A model generated the notes under the pieces. It did no database searches and was not told the DNA's origin. It saw only the letters and a program-made list of their open reading frames with translations. The position numbers and the translations under genes are program-made. DNA of 28,129 nucleotides, taken from an uncultured Bacteroidales bacterium. Its GTDB lineage: Bacteria; Bacteroidota; Bacteroidia; Bacteroidales; Paludibacteraceae. Positions within the stretch are counted from its first letter, which is position 1. Every line of letters starts with the position of its first letter. The stretch spans positions 1 to 28,129 of the forward strand of contig UQNE01000024.1 in assembly GCA_900542355.1 (NCBI GenBank), given 5' to 3'. Below are positions 15,184-23,420 of the stretch, piece by piece.

Positions 15184-16038
15184 ATGAATACAAAATTTCA
15201 AACTCCGTCGTGGTTAAAGTATGTCGTTGTCGGCGTTATCATCTTGGCTGTTGTTCCTATGGTTTTTGTGCGCTGTACGCGGGTGGATAGTAGTGCCGTC
15301 GGCGTGAAATTCAACAAGTTGTCGCTTACCGACCAGGGCAAACTGGATGCTTCGCCCGTTACGGGCTATGTCTTCTATTGCCCTATCACCACCGATGTCT
15401 TCAAGTATCCTATTTTCGTGCAACGCGTTGATTATGCACCGTTTACGGTTACCACACGCGATGCCGCCATCTTCACTATGGATCCTACTATGGCATATTA
15501 TCTCAATCGCGATATGGCGGTAGATGTATTCTTTAAGTATCGCCGCGACCTCCAAGACATCGAGGCGGGCTATATGCGCACCGTCATCTACGATGCCTAT
15601 CGTATCACGGCAAACAACTACTCGAGCGACGAACTGATGGCTAACCGTGCTAAGTTTGAGAACGAGGTGCGCGTGATGCTCGATAGTACACTTACCGCCG
15701 AAGGCTTTATCGTTACCGAGTTTACCTCCCAAATCACTCCGCCCGAGAGCCTGCGTCAGATGATCGACGCCAAGAATGCAGCGGTGCAGGCCGCCCTCAA
15801 AGCCGAGAATGAGGTCAAAGAGGCAGAGGCAAATGCGAAGATTGCGGTGGCCAAAGCCGAAGGCGATGCACGCGCTCTCAAGATCAAGGCCGATGCCGAG
15901 GCGTACTACAACCGTACTATCTCGGCTTCCCTCTCACCGCTAATCATCCAGGAGGACTGGATTGAGAAATGGGACGGCAAACTCCCGTCGGTGCAAGGCG
16001 GGGAGAATATGATGCCCGTTATCAATATGAAAAAGTAA
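15184..16038 (+). CDS. SPFH/prohibitin-like membrane protein
   Basis: The 284-residue protein has one N-terminal membrane segment (about 12-30) followed by an SPFH (band 7) domain (about 35-205; features include VGVKFNKL, a TTDVFKYPIFVQRVDY strand pattern and AEGFIVTEFTSQITPP). An Ala/Glu/Lys-rich coiled coil follows (about 205-245: AENEVKEAEANAKIAVAKAE). Such proteins assemble into ring-like scaffolds in the membrane and often control proteases. It starts 44 bp after rsmE, and the PrsW protease gene starts 2 bp after its stop. A partnership with PrsW is inferred from that tight linkage. Confidence 0.87.
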   Translation: MNTKFQTPSWLKYVVVGVIILAVVPMVFVRCTRVDSSAVGVKFNKLSLTDQGKLDASPVTGYVFYCPITTDVFKYPIFVQRVDYAPFTVTTRDAAIFTMDPTMAYYLNRDMAVDVFFKYRRDLQDIEAGYMRTVIYDAYRITANNYSSDELMANRAKFENEVRVMLDSTLTAEGFIVTEFTSQITPPESLRQMIDAKNAAVQAALKAENEVKEAEANAKIAVAKAEGDARALKIKADAEAYYNRTISASLSPLIIQEDWIEKWDGKLPSVQGGENMMPVINMKK

Positions 16039-16040
16039 CG

Positions 16041-16778
16041 ATGAATAGCGTCTATACCATTATCTTTGCCGCCGTCCTGCCCGCTTTCCTGTTGGTGTTG
16101 TATATCTGGTGGAAGGACAAATACGAGCGTGAGCCGTTCTCGCAGATTGTTAAGGGGGTCTTCTATGGCGTTTTGTCTGCCGGTATTGCCTATTTCTTAG
16201 AGGTGGGTGTGCAGGTCTTCGGGTTAGCGCCCGAGCAGCCCTACACTTTCCTCCAAGCCGCATGGAAAGCCTTTGTCGGTGCTGCCATTCCTGAAGAGTT
16301 TGCCAAACTGCTGATGCTCCTGCTTCTTGTGCGCCACAACCGCCATTTCAACGAGCGTTTCGATGGTATCGTCTATGCTTGTTGTGTGGGTATGGGCTTT
16401 GCGGCTACCGAGAACTTGATTTATCTCTTTAGTAATATCTCCGAATGGGAAAGCGTGGCGGTAAGCCGTGCCGTATTCGCCGTTCCCGGGCATTTCCTTT
16501 TTGCCGTTGCTATGGGCTATTTCTACTCGATGGTCTATTTCGGCGACATCAGTTGGCGCAAACGCAATCGGGTCTTTTGGGTGCCTGTCGTCTTGCACGG
16601 CACCTACGACTCGCTCCTATTTATGGTGAATCTCAATACTTTTCTCAGTGGCGTACTGCTCATCGTTTTCTATATCTTTTGTTGGAAAATGCTTAAGTAT
16701 GGGCGCAAGAGTATCAAAGACAATATCGAGCGTGATAGGCAAGACCCCAACCAAATAGCCTATTGGAAGGACCGATAG
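16041..16778 (+). CDS. prsW: PrsW-family intramembrane protease
   Basis: The 245-residue polytopic membrane protein starts at ATG 16041, 2 bp after the SPFH gene; an earlier in-frame start (15969) would overlap that gene. The PrsW/CPBP-type motifs are present: glutamate pair PEEFAKL (Glu 85, 86), ATENLIY (Glu 124, Asn 125), a membrane His 151 (PGHFLF) and HGTYD (His 186, Asp 190). There are about seven membrane segments. In Bacillus PrsW performs site-1 cleavage of the anti-sigma factor RsiW; the substrate here is unknown and no anti-sigma gene is nearby. Confidence 0.88.
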   Translation: MNSVYTIIFAAVLPAFLLVLYIWWKDKYEREPFSQIVKGVFYGVLSAGIAYFLEVGVQVFGLAPEQPYTFLQAAWKAFVGAAIPEEFAKLLMLLLLVRHNRHFNERFDGIVYACCVGMGFAATENLIYLFSNISEWESVAVSRAVFAVPGHFLFAVAMGYFYSMVYFGDISWRKRNRVFWVPVVLHGTYDSLLFMVNLNTFLSGVLLIVFYIFCWKMLKYGRKSIKDNIERDRQDPNQIAYWKDR

Positions 16779-16824
16779 ACTTGCTCGGATAATCATAAAC
16801 TTACACATCTTTTTATCAGATAAA

Positions 16825-17874
16825 ATGGCAAAATACGAAGAGGTGATGTTATCGCTCAGACAGGGCAAGTATGCCCAAGTCTATATGTTGTGCGGTACCG
16901 AACCATACTATATAGATAAGGTGAGCGATTGGATCGAAGACAATGTGCTCGATGCTGCGGCGCGAGAGTTCGACCAAATAGTGATGTATGGCAAGGACTT
17001 GCAGCCTGCCAACTCGCCCGACATCGCACCCGTGGTGGCGGCGGCGAGAGGTTTTGCTATGATGGGAGGCAAAAAAGTAGTCATCCTCAAAGAGGCGCAG
17101 TTCGTCAAGAAATGGGAGGCACTGGGCTTCTACCTCGACAATCCGCAACCTGACACGATCTTAGTAATCTGCTACAAATATGGTGTGCCGGACGGGCGAG
17201 TGGGGTGGGTGAAAAAACTCAATAAGTCCGCTGTCGTCATGCAGAGCGACAAACTCCGAGACTACCAGGTAGAGAAATGGATTTCCGATTATGTGGCACA
17301 GCAGAACCAACTGCTCAAGCAGAAAGGTGAGCAGGTCAGTATCGATCCGCTTGTGGCTCACCTCTTGGCGGAGAACTTGGGCAACGACCTATCGGCGGTT
17401 GTCGGTGCTTTGCAAAAACTCATCGCCGGCCGCCCGCAAGGCGTCAAAGTGATTGATGCTGCATTGGTCGAACGCAATGTAGGTATCAGCAAAGACTTCA
17501 ATGTCTTCGAGTTAGAAAAAGCCCTCATCCAAGGCGATGTCGTAAAAGCCAACCGAATAGTGCAGTATTTTGCTACCTCCAAAGACCATGCCTTGCAAAA
17601 AGAACTGCCCGTACTGTATGGATTCTTTGTCAATCTGCTGATGTACCATTATTTCCCTAACAAGTCTGACGAACGAAGTGTGGCGGCGGCTTTGGGGCTC
17701 AATTCCTTTTTCGTCAAAGATTATTATGCTGCTTCCCGCCGTTATCTGCCCGGAAAAGTGTTTCGTATCATCGGATACATTCGGGACATCGACGCCCGTT
17801 CCAAGGGTATCAACAATATCTCTGCCGACGAGGAAGACCTCTGGAAAGAACTGATTTACAAGATAATGCACTGA
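16825..17874 (+). CDS. holA: DNA polymerase III, delta subunit
   Basis: The delta subunit opens the beta sliding clamp within the clamp loader. The 349-residue protein has the family N-terminus (YAQVYMLCGTEPYYIDKVSDWIE, near 12-35). It also has the GKKVVILKEAQ strand near 90, the lid and middle region (SIDPLVAHLLAENLGNDLSAVVGALQKL, near 173-200) and a C-terminal collar domain. Length is as expected. It starts 46 bp after the PrsW gene. The tau/gamma subunit gene dnaX is at 26064 in this window but in another operon. Confidence 0.92.
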   Translation: MAKYEEVMLSLRQGKYAQVYMLCGTEPYYIDKVSDWIEDNVLDAAAREFDQIVMYGKDLQPANSPDIAPVVAAARGFAMMGGKKVVILKEAQFVKKWEALGFYLDNPQPDTILVICYKYGVPDGRVGWVKKLNKSAVVMQSDKLRDYQVEKWISDYVAQQNQLLKQKGEQVSIDPLVAHLLAENLGNDLSAVVGALQKLIAGRPQGVKVIDAALVERNVGISKDFNVFELEKALIQGDVVKANRIVQYFATSKDHALQKELPVLYGFFVNLLMYHYFPNKSDERSVAAALGLNSFFVKDYYAASRRYLPGKVFRIIGYIRDIDARSKGINNISADEEDLWKELIYKIMH

Positions 17875-17903
17875 CCTGCGTTCACCCGATACTCGTCCGC
17901 TGT

Positions 17904-19130
17904 ATGATTTCTACCGACCAATCTGATTCGGGATTCGTTTCGCCTCAAGATGTCTCCTCCCAATGGGTGGAGATTACGCTCTTGCAGGCTCGTGGCCATA
18001 GTATCCTCTATCGCGCCAAACGCTATGGGCGGTGGTTTGTTCTCAAAGGGCTGCCCCCGGCGCAGCAACACCTTACCGACAGCCTTATCTTGCAGGACAA
18101 AGAGTTTCGTCTCGGTCTGTTGCTCGTACACCCCAATATCGTTGCAACTTATTCTCTGGAGACAGTCCCCGATTGTGGGCGGTGTATCGTAATGGAAGCG
18201 GTCGATGGGCAGAACCTTGACCGATGGCTCGCTACCAAGCCCGATCGCCAAAAACGCACACGAGTGTTGTATCAACTATTAGATGCCGTGGAGTATCTCC
18301 ATGCTCGGCAGTTGGTGCACCACGACCTCAAACCAAGCAATATCCTCATCACCCGCAATGGAGAGAACCTCAAACTCATCGATTTCGGACTTTCCAATAC
18401 CGATGATGCGGCTACCATTGCGCCCAACAATCTGCAAGACGACCTTGTTCCGTTGGCTGACCTGATGACGCTCTTTCGCCTTCGCTCGACGGCAACCGTC
18501 ATCCGTCGTTGCAGGCGAGGAAGGTATCGCAACATTGCCGAACTGCGGGCTGACCTGTCCCGCCGTGAGCGTGTGGCTCGGGGAGTGTATGTCGTGCTGA
18601 TGGTTGCAATGCTCTTGCTTTGCTTGGGCTTGTCGTGGCAAGCATTCCACGAGCACCGGTTAGCCCGGCAGGCATTGGAAGACGCTCAAAAAGAAAGAAG
18701 TATCTTCGAGCAGGAACGCCAAAAACAAGAGGAGATACAGTGTGAGCAAGAGCGCAGGAAACAGGCGGTGATTGCTGATGTCAATGCTATCTACGACCGA
18801 GAGGAACAACGCTTGAATAAGATAATTCGGCACGAGAAATACCGTGAGTTAGCCACTGCTAAGTTCATTACCTACAATCGTTACCAAGTCCTTGCCGACT
18901 CGCTCAATCGTGTCTATCCCGCCTCCGATGCTATCATCAGTTATTTGTGCAATACAATATGCACTCAGCGTTGGCAGGAACACCAAAAGGAGGTTATGAA
19001 ACAAGCCTACCAAATGCCCTCTTTCACGGAGGAATACCAACAAGGCCGTATCTCCGCAGAGGAGTATCGGCGGTTGATGGCTGAATACACCGCCCTATGC
19101 AATTCCTCTCTCCCCTATTACGCTCGCTAA
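17904..19130 (+). CDS. Membrane-anchored Hanks-type Ser/Thr kinase with minimal activation segment
   Basis: The 408-residue protein begins with a compact kinase domain (about 20-220). Visible motifs are the VLKG lysine (Lys 48), a likely helix-C Glu 67, HPNIV (76-80), the catalytic loop HHDLKPSN (139-146, with His in place of Arg in HRD) and DFG (160-162). The stretch from DFG to the likely helix-F Asp (179-180) is only about 17 residues, so most of the activation loop and the APE motif are missing; no glycine-rich loop consensus is clear either. A kinase-end pattern (RYRNIAELRADL) precedes a membrane helix (about 227-247), a Gln/Glu-rich coiled coil (about 255-310) and a 90-residue outer part. 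It follows holA by 29 bp. Key ATP and Mg residues remain, so activity is possible; substrate unknown. Confidence 0.82.
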   Translation: MISTDQSDSGFVSPQDVSSQWVEITLLQARGHSILYRAKRYGRWFVLKGLPPAQQHLTDSLILQDKEFRLGLLLVHPNIVATYSLETVPDCGRCIVMEAVDGQNLDRWLATKPDRQKRTRVLYQLLDAVEYLHARQLVHHDLKPSNILITRNGENLKLIDFGLSNTDDAATIAPNNLQDDLVPLADLMTLFRLRSTATVIRRCRRGRYRNIAELRADLSRRERVARGVYVVLMVAMLLLCLGLSWQAFHEHRLARQALEDAQKERSIFEQERQKQEEIQCEQERRKQAVIADVNAIYDREEQRLNKIIRHEKYRELATAKFITYNRYQVLADSLNRVYPASDAIISYLCNTICTQRWQEHQKEVMKQAYQMPSFTEEYQQGRISAEEYRRLMAEYTALCNSSLPYYAR

Positions 19131-19201
19131 TGGCAAAACATTTAGGCGCATTGCGAATTAACCATTACGCAACGCACATCCTCCCATCCTCGAAATACAT
19201 A

Positions 19202-19335
19202 GTAATTATATGTTTCTTCCTACTATGTTTAATCGCCAATTAACCGTTAAAGGAGACCAAAACATTAATACGGAGCCCAAATGCTCTTAAAAAGAGAAAT
19301 AATTAACGAACTAATTGTATGGTAATTATATGTTT
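19202..19335. repeat. Direct repeats in the gap between convergent genes
   Basis: GTAATTATATGTTT occurs at 19202-19215 and 19322-19335, exactly 120 bp apart, and ATGTTTAATCxCCAAT occurs near 19225 and 19330. The 222-bp gap (19131-19352) is AT-rich with no gene; a weak hairpin (GCATTGCG with CGCAACGC) near 19150 could end the kinase transcript. Confidence 0.5.
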
Positions 19336-19352
19336 AATCACCAATCTCTCAT

Positions 19353-20333
19353 TTAGTGAACAACTAAATGTTCTCGCAGCCGTTTCGGGCTTTTGTTGAT
19401 GAGCCGTATTGCTTGCTTCCTTGCTGTATCGCCGTCGTCTTCGCCCTCGCTGTTGAGAGCCTCGTCGAGGTTGTCATCAAGCGAGTTTTCCACACGCTCG
19501 ATAGTGGTCGGCGAAGAGGTATGGTAGGTAATCTCATACAGATATTCTTCGCTCGTCTCCTCCGTAGTGTAGCCCACGCAAGCCAAGTAGAAGATGTCCC
19601 CGTCGCGCAGATGCTCGGTGAAATCAGATAGCCGCACATACTCCACACCTCTTGACACTATGTCGAAGTCCCATTTGTAGTTGGTGTAGATGACACCTCC
19701 GAACCATAGCGGAATCATAAACGAGGCCTTGTAGGTAGTGTCTTGGAGGTCAATCTCGTAATAGTTGAACACCGCCTCTTTGGTGGATGCTTCCCAGTAG
19801 TAGGTATCGTTGTTGGTAGGCGTGATGCGTACAGTCTCTCGGTCGGTCATCACTACATCGAAAGCAATATCCGAGTGCGGCTTGGCAGGCGTGGTGAAAG
19901 GCTGTTTGATGAGCGTATGGATAGGTTTCTTGCGCGAGTTGAGGCAATAAGCAAACGCATAATAGTCGGTGTTCGGCTCCAAGTTGATCAGCATCTCATC
20001 TATCGCACCGTTGAAGTAAAGCAGTTCTTCTATCGACTTGGTCGGATACCCATACTCCTCAAACATTTCGTTGAGCACCTTGCACACACGCTCGTTTTCC
20101 TCATAGTCCGCCTCGATGAACTTACGGTCGTTGCGGTAACTGTTGTATTCCTCTACTTTTACGGCTCCGTAAGTATAGTAGAAATCGTTTGACTGCGGAA
20201 ATATCTCGATGCCTGCTTTCTCCGAGCGCACACGAGAGATACTCATATTGAGCGTGCTGTCGTCCACCTTCATCGAGCATGCTCCCATGAGCAGAGGTAG
20301 CATTAGAATAATCAAAAAGTGTATCTTTTTCAT
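19353..20333 (-). CDS. Lipoprotein of unknown function
   Basis: The 326-residue protein has a lipoprotein signal (LMGAC, lipid Cys 19), followed by an acidic, Tyr-rich region. One segment (NLEPNTDYYAFAYCLN, near 116) resembles the end of fibronectin type III-like domains in Bacteroidales lipoproteins, and a second copy of this style may exist near 240 (DGDIFYLACVGY). The C-terminal tail is very acidic (DDNLDEALNSEGEDDGD) and then basic. It starts 47 bp after the hydrolase lipoprotein gene and is probably in one operon with it and the barrel gene upstream. I do not recognise a family with a known role. Confidence 0.7.
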   Translation of the reverse strand: MKKIHFLIILMLPLLMGACSMKVDDSTLNMSISRVRSEKAGIEIFPQSNDFYYTYGAVKVEEYNSYRNDRKFIEADYEENERVCKVLNEMFEEYGYPTKSIEELLYFNGAIDEMLINLEPNTDYYAFAYCLNSRKKPIHTLIKQPFTTPAKPHSDIAFDVVMTDRETVRITPTNNDTYYWEASTKEAVFNYYEIDLQDTTYKASFMIPLWFGGVIYTNYKWDFDIVSRGVEYVRLSDFTEHLRDGDIFYLACVGYTTEETSEEYLYEITYHTSSPTTIERVENSLDDNLDEALNSEGEDDGDTARKQAIRLINKSPKRLREHLVVH

Positions 20334-20380
20334 TTTTGATGACAGTTTTAGAGTTGAGTTTTAGGGATAGTTAGGATAGT

Positions 20381-21688
20381 TTAGGGGTTGATTCGTTTAA
20401 GGTCGGTGGCAACGGCTTGCATAAAGGTGATGGCACCTCGCATGTGTGTGCCGTAGTGTCCGAAGTTATATACCACATCGGCTTTTTGGTTGCGGAACTG
20501 GCGTTGCATCAACTGTGAGTTGATAAAAGGCACGGTTTCGTCGTCCTCCGAATGGAACATATAGAGCGGGGCTTTAGGCACGAAGTTCTCGGGGATACTG
20601 TTCCGTGTCAGTTCGTTGTAGAATCGTGCAGTCTCGCGGTTGGTGCGGTCGGTACCGTTGGGGGTAAGTATCTCGCTCAGACGACTCACACCAATCAACG
20701 AAGACATCTGATTGACCGTATATTTCTTCGAGTTAATCCACTCGTCGTAGTTAGACAACAGCGGCTCTTTGAAGAAAAATGCCATATCGAGCGGTTTATC
20801 CATACCGATACTCATACCTTGAATGATGAGCGGCACCGCACAAGGAATACCCGTCTTGTCGAGTTTGATACTATAATCGTAGGTGCGGGCGATGTCATAA
20901 GGACCCGCACCCGCATATACTTTCTTTATCTTAAATTGCTCTATATAGAGCGGAAACGACTCCATCACACGCTGCACATGTAGCGTCGTGGCTCCCCCCT
21001 GGGAATAACCCATTAGGATAACCGAGTCAGACATCACTGTCAAGCCCCGCTCGGCTATGAACGGACGCACTGCCAAAGCCATATCAATCACATTGTGCGC
21101 AGTGGTCTCCGCCTGCAAATAAGGGTGAATGCTATCCACCGTGATACCATAACCGATATAGTCTGCCATTACTACGCCGTACCCCATACCCGCATACATT
21201 CCCTCGAAACTAAAGGTCTCCGACGGCGCCTCGTAGTTAGCACCGATGGTGTAGTGCGACACTATCATCAAATTTTTGATAATCCCGTTGTTGGGGTAGA
21301 AGAACTTGCCCGATACCACGATAGAATCTCCGTTGACATCTATGCTACGGTAGGTGCCTGCCACTTGGTGCACTTTGTAGGTGAGCATCGACTCCAAGAA
21401 CCCTCTCGCTACATCAGTAACCGTGAGTGGCGAGGTACGCATCGGCTGCCTGCCACCCTCCTCATTCAACTCCGCTTGCAATGTATCTTCGCTCAACTGT
21501 GGCTGCGCTGTGTCGATGTTGTTCCAAGGTTGTGCGTCGCGTACATCCGATACCTCTTCTCGCATCGGTACAAACGCATTGGCTTGACCTTTGTACCGGG
21601 TGAAGTCCACATACTCGGGCTCGTTAGGACGGCAGGACACCAGTGCTGCCACCGCCAAAAGCATATATATATAAGGTCTGTGTTTCAT
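20381..21688 (-). CDS. Alpha/beta-hydrolase lipoprotein (putative secreted esterase or lipase)
   Basis: The 435-residue protein has a lipoprotein signal (ALVSC, lipid Cys 19), a low-complexity linker (20-90) and an alpha/beta-hydrolase fold. The nucleophile elbow is GYSQGG with Ser 229; the likely acid is Asp 382 or 383 (HSEDDETVPF) and the likely His is 411 or 415 (FGHYGTHMRG). The layout resembles secretory lipases and peptidase-like esterases; the substrate is unknown. The lipid anchor and position between a barrel gene and another lipoprotein point to an envelope role, perhaps on the cell surface. Confidence 0.82.
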   Translation of the reverse strand: MKHRPYIYMLLAVAALVSCRPNEPEYVDFTRYKGQANAFVPMREEVSDVRDAQPWNNIDTAQPQLSEDTLQAELNEEGGRQPMRTSPLTVTDVARGFLESMLTYKVHQVAGTYRSIDVNGDSIVVSGKFFYPNNGIIKNLMIVSHYTIGANYEAPSETFSFEGMYAGMGYGVVMADYIGYGITVDSIHPYLQAETTAHNVIDMALAVRPFIAERGLTVMSDSVILMGYSQGGATTLHVQRVMESFPLYIEQFKIKKVYAGAGPYDIARTYDYSIKLDKTGIPCAVPLIIQGMSIGMDKPLDMAFFFKEPLLSNYDEWINSKKYTVNQMSSLIGVSRLSEILTPNGTDRTNRETARFYNELTRNSIPENFVPKAPLYMFHSEDDETVPFINSQLMQRQFRNQKADVVYNFGHYGTHMRGAITFMQAVATDLKRINP

Positions 21689-21793
21689 CTCTTTTGTTAT
21701 TCGTTGTCTCTATAGAGTATGTCTAAGCGTATAGTTTTGCAATTAGTTCGCTTTATTATTTATTATGCATTCATTATGCACTGAAGTATGGGG

Positions 21794-22417
21794 TTAGAAA
21801 TGGCATCCGACAGAGGCAGTGAACATCCTTGAGCCTAACATATAGATGAAGTTCCGCCCCGCAATAGCATTCATTCCGCCTATCTCAATGGTGCCGAAAA
21901 GGTGCTCTCCGCCTGCTTTGATACCGAGCAGGGTAAATCCCCATCCCGCAGCACACGCCACCTTGCGCCCATACATATCAGTCTCGGTGCCGCCATTGAC
22001 GGTCAGACCCAACGAGAGCGAAGAGTAGAGGTTGATATGGGGCTTATGGCAATAGGTGAACCGCAGTGTGGGCAATAGGCTCGCGTTGTAGAAACAGTGG
22101 TCTTGGCTCGGTGTAGGCAGCGGCTGTATTCCGCTGTGTGTTACATCCCACCATACCTGCTCGTAGTCGGCTTGCACGCCCACAGAGAGCCACGCACGGA
22201 GATAGTACTGATACTCGGCAAAGACATGCCCCGTATAGCGATAGTGGTTGGTGCTGTTGGAGTTGTGGTACATTGCCGTCTCATAGAGCATATCGCCCCA
22301 ACCGATACGCAGTTCGTTGCGTGTGGCGAGTTGTTGCTCGCGCGTCAGGGCATGCCCATTCAATACCGACAACAACCCTAAAACAATACCTAATATCCGT
22401 AAATAGTTACGCTTCAT
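21794..22417 (-). CDS. Small outer-membrane beta-barrel protein
   Basis: The 207-residue protein has a signal peptide (about 1-23, ending NGHA). Alternating amphipathic strands rich in Tyr, Trp and Gly follow (ELRIGWGDMLYETAM, HVFAEYQYYL, WLSVGVQADYEQVWW, YSSLSLGLTVNGG). It ends with an aromatic residue (TASVGCHF), as outer-membrane barrels do. It resembles the OmpA/OmpW-like eight-strand barrels of Bacteroidales; function unknown. It has its own promoter at 22436 and probably leads the operon with the hydrolase lipoprotein 105 bp downstream. Confidence 0.78.
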   Translation of the reverse strand: MKRNYLRILGIVLGLLSVLNGHALTREQQLATRNELRIGWGDMLYETAMYHNSNSTNHYRYTGHVFAEYQYYLRAWLSVGVQADYEQVWWDVTHSGIQPLPTPSQDHCFYNASLLPTLRFTYCHKPHINLYSSLSLGLTVNGGTETDMYGRKVACAAGWGFTLLGIKAGGEHLFGTIEIGGMNAIAGRNFIYMLGSRMFTASVGCHF

Positions 22418-22435
22418 TCACATACTAATTTGGCT

Positions 22436-22467
22436 GCAAAGATACGAAAAATCTACCAAACTTACAA
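22436..22467 (-). promoter_or_regulatory. Promoter of the small barrel operon
   Basis: On the - strand TTG (22465-22467), a 20-bp spacer and TATCTTTGC (22436-22444) match the Bacteroidetes consensus, 18 bp upstream of the start codon. The leader would be very short (about 10-15 nt). Confidence 0.8.
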
Positions 22468-22483
22468 TAATTTGCTCAAAAAG

Positions 22484-22515
22484 TTGCACACCTCAATTAT
22501 TTGTCGTACTTTTGC
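22484..22515 (+). promoter_or_regulatory. ssrA promoter
   Basis: TTG (22484-22486), a 20-bp spacer and TACTTTTGC (22507-22515) match the consensus. It is back-to-back with the barrel promoter, the -33 elements being 16 bp apart. Transcription would start about 25 bp before the mature 5' end of tmRNA. Confidence 0.87.
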
Positions 22516-22547
22516 ACCGCTTTTATTCTTGGCTTTCTGCCGCTATT

Positions 22548-22937
22548 GGGGCTATTTGGTTTTGACAGCAGGTAGAATGAGTATGTAAGCACGCCGAGCA
22601 CTGCAGAGACGCTCGTAAATATCGTCTGCGAAGTATAACTGGCAACAATACTGTAGCTCTCGCTGCCTAACCGAAGTATAGTAGGTTACTTTATTCGGGC
22701 ACAAGGTGCCTGAACGAGACATCGCTCCAAGCCGAGTCTGTAGGCTGATAGGATTAAGCGGTGCGGAAATATACAGAATAGTCTTTGTGGGCTGCGACGC
22801 AGAGATGAATTTTTAGCAGATAAGCCTGTAGTTGGTGGCTTGGGTCTTGCTGCAGGACGAAAATCAAGGCCAAGATAAGCGTGTAGAAAGCGTATGCGTT
22901 CCTTGTTTGGACACGGGTTCGAATCCCGTTAGCTCCA
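22548..22937 (+). ncRNA. ssrA: Transfer-messenger RNA (tmRNA)
   Basis: tmRNA rescues stalled ribosomes and tags the incomplete protein for degradation. The 5' end GGGGCTA (22548-22554) pairs with TAGCTCC (22930-22936), leaving discriminator A; CCA is not encoded. The conserved TTGGTTTTGACAGC follows the 5' end, and GGGTTCGAATCCC forms the T arm near the 3' end. The length of 390 nt is normal. The only frame ending in ALAA-stop runs from GGC at 22641 to TAA at 22668-22670 and gives GNNTVALAA. That differs from the GENNYALAA-like tags I know in the order. The exact resume codon is inferred. Confidence 0.95.
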
Positions 22938-22943
22938 CTACCA

Positions 22944-22980
22944 CCCGCTCGACATCTTGTCGGGCGGGCGTTGTTTTATT
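22944..22980 (+). terminator. ssrA terminator
   Basis: CCCGCTCGACA (22944-22954) pairs with TGTCGGGCGGG (22958-22968) over 11 bp with one wobble and a 3-nt loop, followed by TTGTTTTATTT. It lies just after the tmRNA 3' end. Confidence 0.85.
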
Positions 22981-22984
22981 TATA

Positions 22985-23120
22985 GACTTCGGTTGGTCCG
23001 TTTATCCGTTGATTGGTCGATAAGTAGATAGGTTTATCCGTGGTTGAAATAGTTTATAGGTTGATGGTTGATTGGTGATGGGGTTTATAGGTAGATGAGT
23101 AACAGAGGTTTATTGGTATA
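22985..23120. repeat. Degenerate G/T-rich repeat tract
   Basis: Variants of GTTTAT followed by CCGT, AGGTTGAT or AGGTAGAT recur about five times between the ssrA terminator and the tRNA-Pro terminator. No coding frame is convincing. It may be a decayed short tandem repeat. Confidence 0.5.
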
Positions 23121-23125
23121 TAACG

Positions 23126-23162
23126 AAAAAGAGCAAATCGCATATTGTGCAACTTGCTCTTT
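23126..23162 (-). terminator. tRNA-Pro terminator
   Basis: AAAGAGCAA (23128-23136) pairs perfectly with TTGCTCTTT (23154-23162). On the - strand the stem is followed by a T run (TTTTTC). It begins 14 bp beyond the tRNA 3' end. Confidence 0.8.
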
Positions 23163-23175
23163 GTTTGGTGGTTAG

Positions 23176-23250
23176 TCGGGATAGCGAGATTCGAACTCAC
23201 GACCTCCTGCTCCCAAAGCAGGCATTCTAACCGGGCTGAACTATATCCCG
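23176..23250 (-). tRNA. tRNA-Pro (anticodon TGG)
   Basis: The - strand folds as a 75-nt tRNA. The acceptor CGGGATA pairs with TATCCCG, followed by discriminator A, and the anticodon stem CCTGC/GCAGG encloses loop TTTGGGA with anticodon TGG. The T loop is GTTCGAATC and the D arm is GTTCAGCCCGGTTAGAAT. CCA is not encoded. Confidence 0.96.
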
Positions 23251-23275
23251 AATGCTCTGTATCTCAAAAGCGGGT

Positions 23276-23308
23276 GCAAAGGTACTGCTTTTTTTTGAGA
23301 TACGCAAA
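23276..23308 (-). promoter_or_regulatory. tRNA-Pro promoter
   Basis: On the - strand TTTG (23305-23308), a 20-bp spacer and TACCTTTGC (23276-23284). The box and the aaaaaaagcag before it are the same as in the nrdD promoter. Confidence 0.87.
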
Positions 23309-23420
23309 CTATTTACGATAAAAATAAATACCTTTGAGCAATTTATACTGTTGTGTTGAGCAATTTTGCGCCCATTTGCCCTAATATAGTGAGTATTGCA
23401 GGGTAGGATCGGGTAGCAGA

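Noticed and set aside
15969..16040. Earlier start for the PrsW gene
   Set aside because: It would overlap the SPFH coding end, and the family N-terminal membrane helix begins at 16041.
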